From Caloramator proteoclasticus DSM 10124 (lineage in GTDB: Bacteria; Bacillota; Clostridia; Clostridiales; Caloramatoraceae): 37,892 bases of DNA. The notes beneath the pieces were generated by a model that saw nothing but the letters and a program-made list of their open reading frames with translations, was not told the origin of the DNA and searched no databases. The translations under genes were made by a program, and so were the position numbers. The stretch lies in NCBI RefSeq assembly GCF_900129265.1, contig NZ_FQVG01000024.1:1-37892 (forward strand). The letters run 5' to 3'. Positions 8,216 to 17,140 of the stretch are shown piece after piece (the stretch's first letter is position 1; the number at the start of each line of letters is the position of its first letter).

Positions 8216-8369
8216 AAAATGTCACATTTCACTTGGGTGGGAGACCTCCGAAAAAATCAAATTATTTTTAAAAACATACTATATATAGTTGCGCATATTA
8301 TCTTTTATTCACTATATATAGTGGTGACAATTTTTAAGGTATCATTTTTTCGGAGCTCTTGGTGGCACT
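8216..8369. repeat. Interrupted copy of a 29-bp repeat
   Basis: The left part AAAATGTCACATTTCAC-T-TGGGTGG (8216-8240) and right part GGTGGCACT (8361-8369) match the continuous sequence at 27930-27958, with one substitution in the left part. They are separated by a 120-bp insert with inverted-repeat ends. The tandem half-motifs resemble ends of an insertion sequence, but no transposase is attached. Confidence 0.7.
8241..8360. mobile_element. 120-bp miniature inverted-repeat element
   Basis: Ends GAGACCTCCGAAAAAAT (8241-8257) and the complement of AAGAGCTCCGAAAAAAT (8344-8360) match at 15 of 17 positions. It is flanked by the 5-bp direct repeat GGTGG (8236-8240, 8361-8365). Inside, the 12-base perfect palindrome ACTATATATAGT occurs twice (8278-8289, 8311-8322). 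It has no coding capacity. The intact repeat at 27930-27958 behaves like the empty site. Confidence 0.65.
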
Positions 8370-9649
8370 CATATGATTATTGCCCTATCCTTTAGTTCCA
8401 CTTTACCGTCCTTAACAACAACATCTTCTCCATCAATAAGATTTTTATATATACCATCTTCTAAATCAACCTTTACAAATCCCTTATTTAGCTCAACGTT
8501 GAATATACCAACTAATTTTTCATCTCCCATTTTATATGATGCAACTATAACATTGTTAACATCACAATCTATTTGGTAAAATCCCTTTGCCATAATCTCC
8601 TTCTTTTTTATATTAGCAAGAGCCTTCATATATTCAACAAATTCTTGCTTCATACCACTCCAGTTTACCTTATCTATATCAAATAGGCTTGGGGTATTAT
8701 CATCCTGTGCCTCTTGTCCTGCATAGATTAAGGTTGCACCCTTTTGAAAGTATAAAAATGCTGTCCATATCTTAAGCTTTGTCTCATCTGGTATTAACTT
8801 CTTTGCTCTTGGCTGATCGTGATTCTCTAAAAATCTAAGCTTTACATAGTTGTTTGGATATATAGCCTCCTGAAGCTTTACCCTATTTATGTAATCCCTT
8901 AAGGTGTTTTCACCCTTAAAATATCCTACATATACATCATTTACATCGTAGTCATAACATATATCAAAGGCTTGATAAACTTCACTATCTGAAAGCCCAA
9001 CAAATCCATTCTCCCTCATTGCCAAAATAAAACTTAAATGAACACTCTCTGCAAGCCATATTACATCCTCTTTAACCTTTGCTACCTCTTCCCTTGCCTT
9101 TAGCCAAAACTCAAGTGGGATAAGTGGTGCAACGTCACATCTAAATCCATCTACACCTAAACTTGCCCAGTATTTTAATGTTTCTATTTGATAGTCCCAA
9201 AGTTCTCTATTGTTATAGTCTAAATCAACAATATCTGTCCAGTCTCCTACCTTATTTCCCATTTTTCCATCCCTTTTTCTATAGAAAAACTCAGGATGGT
9301 TTTCTACAAGGTATGAATCCGGTGATGTGTGATTGTAAACAACATCTATCATAACCTTCATACCTAATCTGTGTATCTTGTCTACTAATCTTTTAAAGTC
9401 CTCAAGCGTTCCATATTCAGGGTTTATAGCCCTATAATCCTTAATTGCGTATGGGCAGCCCAAACTTCCCTTTTTGTTTTTAACCCCAATTGGATGAATA
9501 GGCATAAACCAAATTATATCTGTTCCTAAGGATTTTATCCTTTCTAAATCCTCTTCCACATCCTTAAAAGTTCCATTTTTACCGTGATTTCTTACATATA
9601 CAGAATAAATAATCTTATTTCTTAAAGTTATGTCAGTAGTCTTTGCCAT
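8369..9649 (-). CDS. GH13 alpha-amylase-family enzyme, intracellular
   Basis: A 426-residue glycoside hydrolase of the alpha-amylase family, acting on alpha-glucosidic bonds of short malto-oligosaccharides or a related substrate. The four conserved regions are present: DVVYNH, GVDGFRCDVA (nucleophile Asp), WLAESVH (acid/base Glu) and FLENHDQPR (transition-state Asp). A C-terminal beta domain follows the barrel. There is no signal peptide, so it acts in the cytoplasm. At 426 residues it is smaller than many GH13 enzymes. ATG 9649 is preceded by AGGGGGAA. It lies 18 bp after the DUF362 gene and is probably cotranscribed with it, although no functional link is obvious. Its stop codon abuts an insertion-sequence-like repeat. 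Confidence 0.88.
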   Translation of the reverse strand: MAKTTDITLRNKIIYSVYVRNHGKNGTFKDVEEDLERIKSLGTDIIWFMPIHPIGVKNKKGSLGCPYAIKDYRAINPEYGTLEDFKRLVDKIHRLGMKVMIDVVYNHTSPDSYLVENHPEFFYRKRDGKMGNKVGDWTDIVDLDYNNRELWDYQIETLKYWASLGVDGFRCDVAPLIPLEFWLKAREEVAKVKEDVIWLAESVHLSFILAMRENGFVGLSDSEVYQAFDICYDYDVNDVYVGYFKGENTLRDYINRVKLQEAIYPNNYVKLRFLENHDQPRAKKLIPDETKLKIWTAFLYFQKGATLIYAGQEAQDDNTPSLFDIDKVNWSGMKQEFVEYMKALANIKKKEIMAKGFYQIDCDVNNVIVASYKMGDEKLVGIFNVELNKGFVKVDLEDGIYKNLIDGEDVVVKDGKVELKDRAIII

Positions 9650-9667
9650 AACAGTTCCCCCTAAAAC

Positions 9668-10783
9668 TCACACTTTAATTAGTTCGTACTCCATACTACC
9701 TATTCCTATATTTTGTGCGTGCTCAAGACATACTCTCCAATCTGTTTTTCCGTGAATTGCTGTAAACTTATCTTCAATATGGCAGTCGCAATCGTTATGG
9801 TCGTGAATTGCAGATCCTGTAATTGCTGGTGCACTATTTACCATATCAACACAAGCCTTATCAAGTGCAACAGGGTCAAAGGATGCTGCTATACCTATGT
9901 TGGGAACAATAGGCATATCGTTATTAGACCAGCAGTCACAGTTTGGGGAAACATCCATAATGAAGTTTATATGAAAATGTGGTTTATCCTTTATAACTGC
10001 CATTGTGTATTCTGCTATCTTTTCACTTGCAATAGATGCTGCCTCATCCCAGTTAACCTGTGCAGCGTTAAATTGACAAACTGCAATACACTGTCCACAT
10101 CCAACACACTTATCATAATCTATAACTGCCACCTTGTTTTCATTTAAGAAAATTGCATCGTGGGCACAGCTCTTTATACACATTCTACATCCTACACAGT
10201 TTTTCTCTGCTATTTTAGGTTTTGATGATGAGTGCATAAATAGCTTGCCGCCTCTTGAACCTGAACCCATACCTAAATTCTTAAGTGCACCACCAAAGCC
10301 TGTCATCTCGTGACCTTTAAAGTGATTCATTGAAATTATAATATCTGCATCTGCAATGGCTGAACCAATTTTTGCAGCCTTTGTATGCTTTAAGTTAACT
10401 TCAACTTCTCTATACTCTGTTCCCTTAAGCCCATCTGCAATTATAACTTGGCAGCCAACTGTTAGTGGATTAAACCCATTTTCATAGGCAGCATCTAAAT
10501 GATCAAGGGCATTATGTCTTCTTCCTGTGTATAGGGTATTTGCATCTGTCAAAAATGGCTTTCCACCAAGCCCCTTTATTATCTTAACTATCTTTGCTGC
10601 ATAGTTTGGTCTTATGTATGCAAGGTTTCCTGGTTCTCCAAAGTGTATCTTTATAGCTACATATTTTTCCTTAAAATCTATATTTTCTATTCCAGCAGCT
10701 TTTACAAGCTTTTCAAGCTTGTCAAGCATATTAAATCCTGGTCTTGTTCTTAAGTCTGTAAAATAAACCTTTGACTTCTCCAT
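9668..10783 (-). CDS. DUF362 protein with two [4Fe-4S] ferredoxin motifs
   Basis: A 371-residue DUF362-family iron-sulfur protein whose reaction is unknown. The N-terminal DUF362 domain includes AIKIHFGEPGNLAYIRP and MNHFKGHEMTGFGGALKNLG. Two bacterial ferredoxin motifs follow in the middle, CVGCRMCIKSC and CVGCGQCIAVC, which should hold two [4Fe-4S] clusters. A second DUF362 segment ends the protein, with extra Cys/His residues (SPNCDCW, HDHNDCDCH). It is cytosolic. A TTG at 10798 extends the frame but lies in the RBS GAGGAGG, so ATG 10783 is the start. It heads a unit with the GH13 gene and is divergent from the APC permease. Confidence 0.85.
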   Translation of the reverse strand: MEKSKVYFTDLRTRPGFNMLDKLEKLVKAAGIENIDFKEKYVAIKIHFGEPGNLAYIRPNYAAKIVKIIKGLGGKPFLTDANTLYTGRRHNALDHLDAAYENGFNPLTVGCQVIIADGLKGTEYREVEVNLKHTKAAKIGSAIADADIIISMNHFKGHEMTGFGGALKNLGMGSGSRGGKLFMHSSSKPKIAEKNCVGCRMCIKSCAHDAIFLNENKVAVIDYDKCVGCGQCIAVCQFNAAQVNWDEAASIASEKIAEYTMAVIKDKPHFHINFIMDVSPNCDCWSNNDMPIVPNIGIAASFDPVALDKACVDMVNSAPAITGSAIHDHNDCDCHIEDKFTAIHGKTDWRVCLEHAQNIGIGSMEYELIKV

Positions 10784-10798
10784 AGTTTCCCTCCTCAA

Positions 10799-11073
10799 AC
10801 ATTAATTTCTTAAATTATTATAACACATTTGTTTATATTAAAATATTTAAATACAACTAAATATTGTATGAATTTAATTGGGCAAATTTTATTACAATAG
10901 ATATTTTTATCTATAATTATACTTTTTATGTTATATTACCAAATTATTTTCTATAATTTCTATATATTTCATTGCATAATTATAATTTTTTTTATTGACT
11001 TTTTCTCTAATTATTCGTATAGTTTTATTTGTGCTTTTTTAAAACAAAAATACAAATAAAAGAGGTGGAGTTA
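10799..11073. promoter_or_regulatory. Divergent intergenic region with APC permease promoter
   Basis: AT-rich. On the plus strand TTGACT (10995-11000), a 17-base spacer and TATAGT (11018-11023) make a good promoter for the APC permease. No RNA element was recognised. Confidence 0.6.
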
Positions 11074-12393
11074 GTGGAAAAGGAACTAAAAAGAGAATTA
11101 GGACTACTTCCTGCAACTGCTATAGTTGTTGGAAATATGATAGGTTCAGGTATATTTATGGCACCACAGGGGCTTGCAGCAGCATCTAACCCAAAAGCAT
11201 CAATATTTGCTTGGATTATAACTGCACTTGGTTCTATGCTACTTGCATTAAGTTTTGCAAACCTTGGAGTTAAAATGCCAAAAACAGGTGGACCTATAGT
11301 TTATACAAGAGAGGCGTTTGGAGAATTCCCTGCCTTCCTTATTGCTTGGACCTACTGGATAGGTTCTTGGGTTGGAAATGCAGCAATTATTACTGCATTT
11401 ATGAATTATCTATCCTATTTCTTCCCCGTATTTAGCCAAAGTAAACCATTAGCGTTTTTAACTTCATCACTGATACTTTGGACTTTAACCTATATAAACT
11501 ATAGGGGAGTTAAAGAAGCAGGAATAGTAAGTATGATTACAACAGTGCTAAAGATTTTGCCTCTAATAGTATTTGCAATAATTGCACTAACTCACTTTAA
11601 TATATCATACTTCAACACTGTTTCTTCAAAGGAAGTTTCTGGTATTTCAACACTTCCTGCTGCAATTGCAATAACTCTTTGGTCCTTTGTTGGACTTGAA
11701 AGTGCAACAATCCCAGCAGGAGAAATAAAGAATCCTGAAAGAAATATTAAACTTAGCACAATTTATGGAACGCTTATAACTGTTGCAATATATCTTGCTA
11801 TATCAATACTTGCAATAGGGGCTATGCCTCAAGATATGCTTGCAAATTCAAATGCACCGCTTGCTGATATTATAAACTATGCGACAGGGCAAAAGTGGGG
11901 TGGAACACTTATTGCCTTAGGTGCTGTTATATCAACTTTAGGTGCAACTTCAGGTTGGATTTTAATCACTGCAAGAAGTTCCTTTGCAGCGGCAGAGGAC
12001 AAGATGTTCCCAAAGGTGTTTGCAAAGGTTCATTCAAAGTATAATACTCCTTCTGCATCACTTATAATAAGTGGTATAGCTGCAAACATTCTGCTTGTTA
12101 TGAACTATGTATCAAGCTTAACTTCAGCCTTTAACTTTATGCTACTTCTTGCAACACTTTCATTCCTACCTGCATACTCATTTACAGCAGCAGCAGAGAT
12201 ACTGCTTCTTAAAAATAAGGATAAAAACTTTAACTTAATAAACTTCATAAAGAGCTCCTTTATATCAATCCTTGCCTTTGCATATTCGATATATGCTATC
12301 TACGGAACAGGTGCAGAGGTTGTTATGTATGGATTTATACTAATGCTTATTGGAATTCCTTTTTATGTATATCAGAAGATACAAAATAGATAA
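11074..12393 (+). CDS. APC-family amino acid permease
   Basis: A 439-residue, 12-helix amino acid/polyamine transporter of the APC superfamily. The first helix motif VVGNMIGSGIFMAPQGLA is the family's substrate-binding unwound helix. Further motifs are PKTGGPIVYTREAFG, ALWSFVGLESATIPAGEIKNPERNI (read here as TLWSFVGLE) and GATSGWILITARSSFAAAEDKMFP. It resembles antiporter-type members, but substrate cannot be read. The frame is open from TTG 11029, but GAGGTGGAG at 11062-11070 places the start at GTG 11074 (VEKELKRELGLLPA). Single unit with a strong terminator. Confidence 0.85.
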   Translation: MEKELKRELGLLPATAIVVGNMIGSGIFMAPQGLAAASNPKASIFAWIITALGSMLLALSFANLGVKMPKTGGPIVYTREAFGEFPAFLIAWTYWIGSWVGNAAIITAFMNYLSYFFPVFSQSKPLAFLTSSLILWTLTYINYRGVKEAGIVSMITTVLKILPLIVFAIIALTHFNISYFNTVSSKEVSGISTLPAAIAITLWSFVGLESATIPAGEIKNPERNIKLSTIYGTLITVAIYLAISILAIGAMPQDMLANSNAPLADIINYATGQKWGGTLIALGAVISTLGATSGWILITARSSFAAAEDKMFPKVFAKVHSKYNTPSASLIISGIAANILLVMNYVSSLTSAFNFMLLLATLSFLPAYSFTAAAEILLLKNKDKNFNLINFIKSSFISILAFAYSIYAIYGTGAEVVMYGFILMLIGIPFYVYQKIQNR

Positions 12394-12433
12394 AGCGAAG
12401 CACTTAGGATTTTATCCTAAGTGCTCGCTTTTA
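12393..12433. terminator. Bidirectional terminator after the APC permease
   Basis: Long stem AGCG-aa-GCACTTAGGA with TCCTAAGTGC-t-CGCT, then TTTT. It also lies beyond the convergent ABC-2-like gene. Confidence 0.85.
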
Positions 12434-12444
12434 TATTATATATT

Positions 12445-14127
12445 TCATACTTTATGTTCAGTTGATACCTTACCCTTGTAAATCTTCCTTCTTTTAAATT
12501 TAAAGGCCTTGAAGTAGTAAAAGACTGTTGTGCCAATTAATGCAAAGATAAAAACAAAGTAAATATATGTATAAATCTTAACTAAATCTATATTTGATAC
12601 ATCTCTACACTGGCTATATATAAACCCGTGAGCTACACCAAAAACGATAGCTATCATTACATATTTTATAGCCGATAAACATCCATTTCCTGAACTTTCC
12701 ACAGTTTTAACATCAACAGTAAAGGGCATTTTAATCTCCATATCGTTTACATAAATTAAACACATAAATATCATCATTATTATAGCAACAATGTATTCTA
12801 AAATACCTATATGCTTAAAAATAATTGAAAATATCAATAATGCTAATATAAATATAGGCATTATAAAGTTTATAAATACAGCCTTTATAGCTCCCTTTAC
12901 AATAGGTTCTACATCTTCTATTGGTAAAACTTCGTATATGTATGCTGCCTTAAAGTTACTTGTGTATGCAATAAATTGAGGTTGTGTTGATAAAAATACA
13001 ATAATACCATATACTGCAAAAAACCACGAAACTATATCTTGTTCTTTCCCACTTAAAACATCCCTTATCAATGGTGCTACAAATATAAAAGCAGTTGAAA
13101 GTCCTGTAATCATCTTCTGTTTTAGCATCCTATCTCTTTTAAACATAGCCTTTGAAAATATGTAGGAGCTCTTTTCTACAGGGTCTTTTATTATTAAATC
13201 TACCAACTTTCCCTTTTTGATTACAGACTGGCTCTTATTTCCCATATCAAATTTATATAGATTTTTTTCAAGTTCAACTAATAGATATTTCTGTGTTATT
13301 ATAAAAAACAAAATAGTTGCTAAGCTACCTAATATAAAAGCAATTAAACGTTTTATATTAAATTCTCCTAATAGCAGATTAAATATTCCTGAATACCAGG
13401 TGGATGGTAGAATAAATATTGCCTTTGAATTTTGTAGAACATTGGAAGAACGTTGTATTATATCTGCACCAAATTGATAGAAAAGAATACTTCCTAATAG
13501 AAAGGTTATTTGAAAATAATTTACTATATCCTTTAGTTTTTCACCGTCATAATGTTTAAGTATCAATGAGTATATCAATATAGTTAGTGAAAGTGAAAAC
13601 ATAAGAATTAAAGGGGTTACTATGAGCATACCAATTATGTATTTATAATCAAAGATATAAGTTCCAATTGAAGTTGGTAATATTATAGTCATAACCAAAA
13701 TTGAGATTAGATATATAGTTACATATGTACCTCTGACCGAAGATAAAGTATTCATATCTATAGGCATTGCACCTAATATGTTTTTATCGGATGTACTTAG
13801 TATTACTGTACTAAAATCGTGTACAAGACTTAAAAATATAAGAATCATTATAACTGCAATTGAAAGGTTAGAAACTAATTCAATACTATGTAATGTAAAG
13901 GCTATCGATGGGGCTAAACCAAATAAAATAACCCCAAGTATAAAGGATATTATTTGAGATTTTTTGCTTTCACCCTCCACCTTGTAGTCTTTATATAGAG
14001 AAGTTCTTGCACGCCTATCATTTTTAAATTTAATCTCTAATATTCTATAAAGCGTTTCAAAATCCACCTTTAAATAATTGAATATAAATTTAAATTTTCC
14101 AAGTAGTTTAAGCAGTAAAAATTCCAT
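12445..14127 (-). CDS. Orphan ABC-2-like multi-pass membrane protein
   Basis: A 560-residue membrane protein with a hydrophilic N-terminal 55 residues and about twelve hydrophobic segments in two blocks. These are separated by a long polar stretch near residues 290-330 (LVELEKNLYKFDMGNK, KGKLVDLIIKDPVEKSS). The layout matches putative ABC exporter permeases of Firmicutes, which normally sit next to an ATPase gene. No ATPase is adjacent: upstream is the AGCS gene with its own terminator and downstream the convergent APC gene. It must borrow an ATPase from elsewhere, or be something other than an ABC permease. Family assignment is by composition and topology only. Confidence 0.55.
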   Translation of the reverse strand: MEFLLLKLLGKFKFIFNYLKVDFETLYRILEIKFKNDRRARTSLYKDYKVEGESKKSQIISFILGVILFGLAPSIAFTLHSIELVSNLSIAVIMILIFLSLVHDFSTVILSTSDKNILGAMPIDMNTLSSVRGTYVTIYLISILVMTIILPTSIGTYIFDYKYIIGMLIVTPLILMFSLSLTILIYSLILKHYDGEKLKDIVNYFQITFLLGSILFYQFGADIIQRSSNVLQNSKAIFILPSTWYSGIFNLLLGEFNIKRLIAFILGSLATILFFIITQKYLLVELEKNLYKFDMGNKSQSVIKKGKLVDLIIKDPVEKSSYIFSKAMFKRDRMLKQKMITGLSTAFIFVAPLIRDVLSGKEQDIVSWFFAVYGIIVFLSTQPQFIAYTSNFKAAYIYEVLPIEDVEPIVKGAIKAVFINFIMPIFILALLIFSIIFKHIGILEYIVAIIMMIFMCLIYVNDMEIKMPFTVDVKTVESSGNGCLSAIKYVMIAIVFGVAHGFIYSQCRDVSNIDLVKIYTYIYFVFIFALIGTTVFYYFKAFKFKRRKIYKGKVSTEHKV

Positions 14128-14229
14128 CTAAATCTCCTCTCCTTATTTATACAATAATATTTAATATTACCATAAAATACTATATAAATAAATAAGAAGA
14201 AGGTAAAATTTTATATATGCTTATCAATA

Positions 14230-14257
14230 AAGGTCGCCCAAATTTATGGGCGACCTT
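14230..14257 (-). terminator. Terminator of the C-S lyase/AGCS operon
   Basis: Stem AAGGTCGCCC/GGGCGACCTT with a seven-base loop, followed on the minus strand by a T-rich stretch. Confidence 0.8.
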
Positions 14258-14264
14258 AAATAGC

Positions 14265-15794
14265 CTATTTCCACACATCTGTTTCTACTCCAATGTCCTT
14301 TGAAACAAACCTTCCACCTTCATTTTTCTCATAATGTTTTAAAGTATCTACCACAAGTTTAGAAGCCACAAGCAGTATTGGTACGTTAGCAAACACAACC
14401 ATTATATTTACAAAATCAGATATATACCATAGGTTTCCAAGTTCAAGACCTGCAAGAACAGTTAATACTCCAAATGGAACAAAGAAGAAGGCTCCTAATG
14501 CACGAATAAAGTTTATGAATTTGCTGCTCTTTGTTATAAAGTTGCCAGATATTTCGGCAAAAAGTATTAGTCCTATTAATGTTGTAAAGGCAAATAATGC
14601 ATAGCATAGTGAAAGTATACTTTGAACAGCAGAATCTAAAGATGTTCCTGGAATAAGGTATTTTACAGATTCCATATAAACTGTTATTTTTGAATTTCTA
14701 ATCGACTCCCAAGCAACTCCTGCTTCACCTGTCCAAAGATGTGCCATTACAACTAAAAATCCTGTTAATGTGCATATAACCATTGTATCAAGGAAAACAC
14801 CTATAATCTGAACAAATCCCTGTTCTGCTGGGTGCTTGTTTTCAGATACTGCTGCTGCCATTGTTATTGTACCTTGACCTGCCTCATTTGACATAAGCCC
14901 CCTCTTTACACCTTGAGATAGTGCAATTCCAAAAACTCCACCGAAAACAGCCTCTACTTTAAAGGCTCCAACAAAAACCTCTTTAAAGAAGTATGGGATT
15001 AGCTTTATATTTACTAAAACTATTATTATAACAATTGCAAAATATATAACAGCCATTATTGGAACCAAATAATCTGTAACCTTTGTAACACGTCTTAACC
15101 CACCAAATACGATAATTATAACTGATATTGTTAATATTATTCCTATTGCATAGTAAACTGTTGATTGGCGTCCGTGGGTAACACCAGTTAATGTATCTAC
15201 CGCTGAACCTAATGCTGTAAAGAGATGGAAGGTTTGACCTGGAACACAAAACAGTGCGTATATTATAAATATAACCGATAAAAATACTCCAACCCATCTT
15301 CTGTTTCCAAATATCTTCATACCGTAGAAGGGAAGACCTCCAACGTATTCTTTATCCTTCTTCTCTTTAAAGAGTTGTGCAAGCACAGCTTCAGCAAAGG
15401 CAAGAGACATACCAAAGAAGGCTGATACCCACATCCAAAATAGTGCACCAGGTCCTCCAACCGATACCGCACCTGTAACTCCCATAATGTTGCCTGGGCC
15501 TATACGCATAGCAGAACTTAAAAGGAATGCTGCAAGAGGGCTTATTCCTGTTTTGGCTGCTCTTTGTTCTGTTAGTATTTTTAATCCTGTTTTAAACCTC
15601 TTAATCTGTACAAAACCCGTTCTAATTGTAAAGTATATACCAGAACCTATTAGAAGTAGAATTGCAAAGGTAAATTTACCAAGTACAGGAATGTTTGAAT
15701 ACCACTTATAGTTAGTTGGGAAGTCCCATAGGAAATCTGTGATTGGTACTATGAATTCAAAGAATTTATTAATGGAATCAAAAAAGGCATTCAT
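14265..15794 (-). CDS. AGCS-family sodium:amino acid symporter
   Basis: A 509-residue symporter of the alanine/glycine:cation (AGCS) family, importing a small neutral amino acid with sodium. Family features are SSAMRIGPGNIMGVTGAVSVGGPGA (here split as AMRIGPGNIMG and GAVSVGGPGALFWMW) and the signature GVKRGLMSNEAGQGT. Eleven or so membrane helices are visible. It starts 12 bp after the MalY-type aminotransferase gene, so the two form one operon. A coupling of amino acid uptake with C-S lyase action, for example on cysteine or cystathionine, is an inference from context. Translation begins at ATG 15794 after GGAGGT. Confidence 0.9.
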   Translation of the reverse strand: MNAFFDSINKFFEFIVPITDFLWDFPTNYKWYSNIPVLGKFTFAILLLIGSGIYFTIRTGFVQIKRFKTGLKILTEQRAAKTGISPLAAFLLSSAMRIGPGNIMGVTGAVSVGGPGALFWMWVSAFFGMSLAFAEAVLAQLFKEKKDKEYVGGLPFYGMKIFGNRRWVGVFLSVIFIIYALFCVPGQTFHLFTALGSAVDTLTGVTHGRQSTVYYAIGIILTISVIIIVFGGLRRVTKVTDYLVPIMAVIYFAIVIIIVLVNIKLIPYFFKEVFVGAFKVEAVFGGVFGIALSQGVKRGLMSNEAGQGTITMAAAVSENKHPAEQGFVQIIGVFLDTMVICTLTGFLVVMAHLWTGEAGVAWESIRNSKITVYMESVKYLIPGTSLDSAVQSILSLCYALFAFTTLIGLILFAEISGNFITKSSKFINFIRALGAFFFVPFGVLTVLAGLELGNLWYISDFVNIMVVFANVPILLVASKLVVDTLKHYEKNEGGRFVSKDIGVETDVWK

Positions 15795-15806
15795 ATTTAA
15801 CCTCCA

Positions 15807-16976
15807 TTAATTAAATGCTTTACTTATTCTTATTAATGCCTCCTTAAGTATATATCTTGGACAAGCGATATTAATTCTTTGAAACCCCCTCCCTTCTTCT
15901 CCAAATATTAGTCCCTCCTGAAGTGCCACCTTTGCCTTCTCTTGAAGAATTGTTGATATTTCTTTATCTGAAAGTTTAAAATCCCTAAAATCAAGCCATA
16001 CAATATAGGTTCCCTCTGGCCTTACTATCTTTATCTTTGGAATGTTTTCTTTTATGTATGTTTCAAGGAAATTGTAGTTCTCCTCTAAATAATCTATTAA
16101 CGCATTAAGCCAACTCTCCCCTTTTGTATATGCAGCCTCAATCGCCACAAGACTAAAGGCATTATTTCTTCTTATATCAAGAACTGCAAGTTCCTCTTGG
16201 AACAGTTCTAACTCTTCTTTTCTTGGGAACTGTACAAAGGATGCCTGTAAACCTGCAATATTAAAGGTCTTTGTTGGTGAAAAGCAGGTTATAGTAATAT
16301 CTTCAACCTCTTTAGATATGGAGGCAAAGGGGGTAAACTTATAGTTTTTATATACAATATCTCTCCATATTTCATCTGAAATAACTCTAACATTGTATTT
16401 TAAACATATTTCAGCAATTCTTGTAAGCTCCTCTTTTGTCCAAACTCTTCCAACAGGATTATGGGGATTACATAATATAAACCATTTTAAATCGGGGTCT
16501 TTACACTTTTCTTCAAAGTCATCAAAATCTATTATGTATCTCCCATCAACCTGCTTTAGTGGATTTGTTACAAGAGTTCTTTTATTCTTTTTTACTACAC
16601 TACTAAAGGGCTGATATACTGGTGGCTGAATTAATATTTTTTCATTTTCCCTTGTGAAAAGACGTATTATAAGTGATATAGATGGAATTACTCCTGGGGA
16701 ATGTATTAAGGTATTAGGTTGTATTTCATATCCATACCTTCTTTTTGTCCATTCACAAGCACTTTCGTAATAGGAGTTTGGTCTATAAACATAACCAAAT
16801 ATCCTCTGTTCGAGTTTTTCCTTCATTGCATCATATATTTCAGGTGCAACTTCAAAATCCATATCTGCCACCCAAAGAGGAAGTAGGTCATTTGAGCCAT
16901 AGTGCTTATCCATTTCACTCCATTTTGCCGAATGATTTTTGCTTCTATCTATCTTTTTATCAAAATTGTACTCCAT
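15807..16976 (-). CDS. MalY/PatB-type PLP-dependent C-S lyase (aminotransferase class I/II fold)
   Basis: A 389-residue fold-type I PLP enzyme. The opening KWSEMDKHYGSNDLLPLWVADMDF region (WVADMDF is the hallmark) places it in the MalY/PatB group, which cleaves cystathionine or cysteine to ammonia, pyruvate and a thiol or sulfide. The Schiff-base lysine is in SPTKTFNIAGLQ. NPHNPVGRVW and SDEIW supply the usual PLP contacts, and the carboxylate-binding Arg is likely in the RINIACPR region. It is first in an operon with the AGCS symporter. A -10-like TATACT lies upstream near 17017. True aminotransferase activity cannot be excluded from sequence. Confidence 0.88.
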   Translation of the reverse strand: MEYNFDKKIDRSKNHSAKWSEMDKHYGSNDLLPLWVADMDFEVAPEIYDAMKEKLEQRIFGYVYRPNSYYESACEWTKRRYGYEIQPNTLIHSPGVIPSISLIIRLFTRENEKILIQPPVYQPFSSVVKKNKRTLVTNPLKQVDGRYIIDFDDFEEKCKDPDLKWFILCNPHNPVGRVWTKEELTRIAEICLKYNVRVISDEIWRDIVYKNYKFTPFASISKEVEDITITCFSPTKTFNIAGLQASFVQFPRKEELELFQEELAVLDIRRNNAFSLVAIEAAYTKGESWLNALIDYLEENYNFLETYIKENIPKIKIVRPEGTYIVWLDFRDFKLSDKEISTILQEKAKVALQEGLIFGEEGRGFQRINIACPRYILKEALIRISKAFN

Positions 16977-17089
16977 AAGAATCCTCCTAATCTTTTTATG
17001 TTGATGTATTTAGTATAACATTATTTTTTAAAATATAAATTATGCTTTAATAAAATATATTCATATTTTACTAATAAGATACTGACTAA

Positions 17090-17135
17090 AATAAAGGTCA
17101 TAGTAATATTTCATTCATTACTATGACCTATTTTA
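17090..17135. terminator. Terminator of the cupin gene
   Basis: Thirteen-base perfect arms AGGTCATAGTAAT (17095-17107) and ATTACTATGACCT (17117-17129), flanked by A/T runs on both sides. Confidence 0.85.
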
Positions 17136-17140
17136 TATAA

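Noticed and set aside
9713-10147. Plus-strand frame of 144 codons opposite the DUF362 gene
   Set aside because: It is the shadow of the strongly supported ferredoxin-domain gene; no RBS and an unnatural Cys/Asn-rich composition.
10799-11073. Riboswitch or T-box upstream of the amino acid permease
   Set aside because: Only about 45 nt of leader remain after the likely transcription start, with no T-box sequence or terminator.
14983-15297. Second minus-strand frame within the AGCS gene
   Set aside because: Out-of-frame shadow with no RBS; the main frame contains all family motifs.
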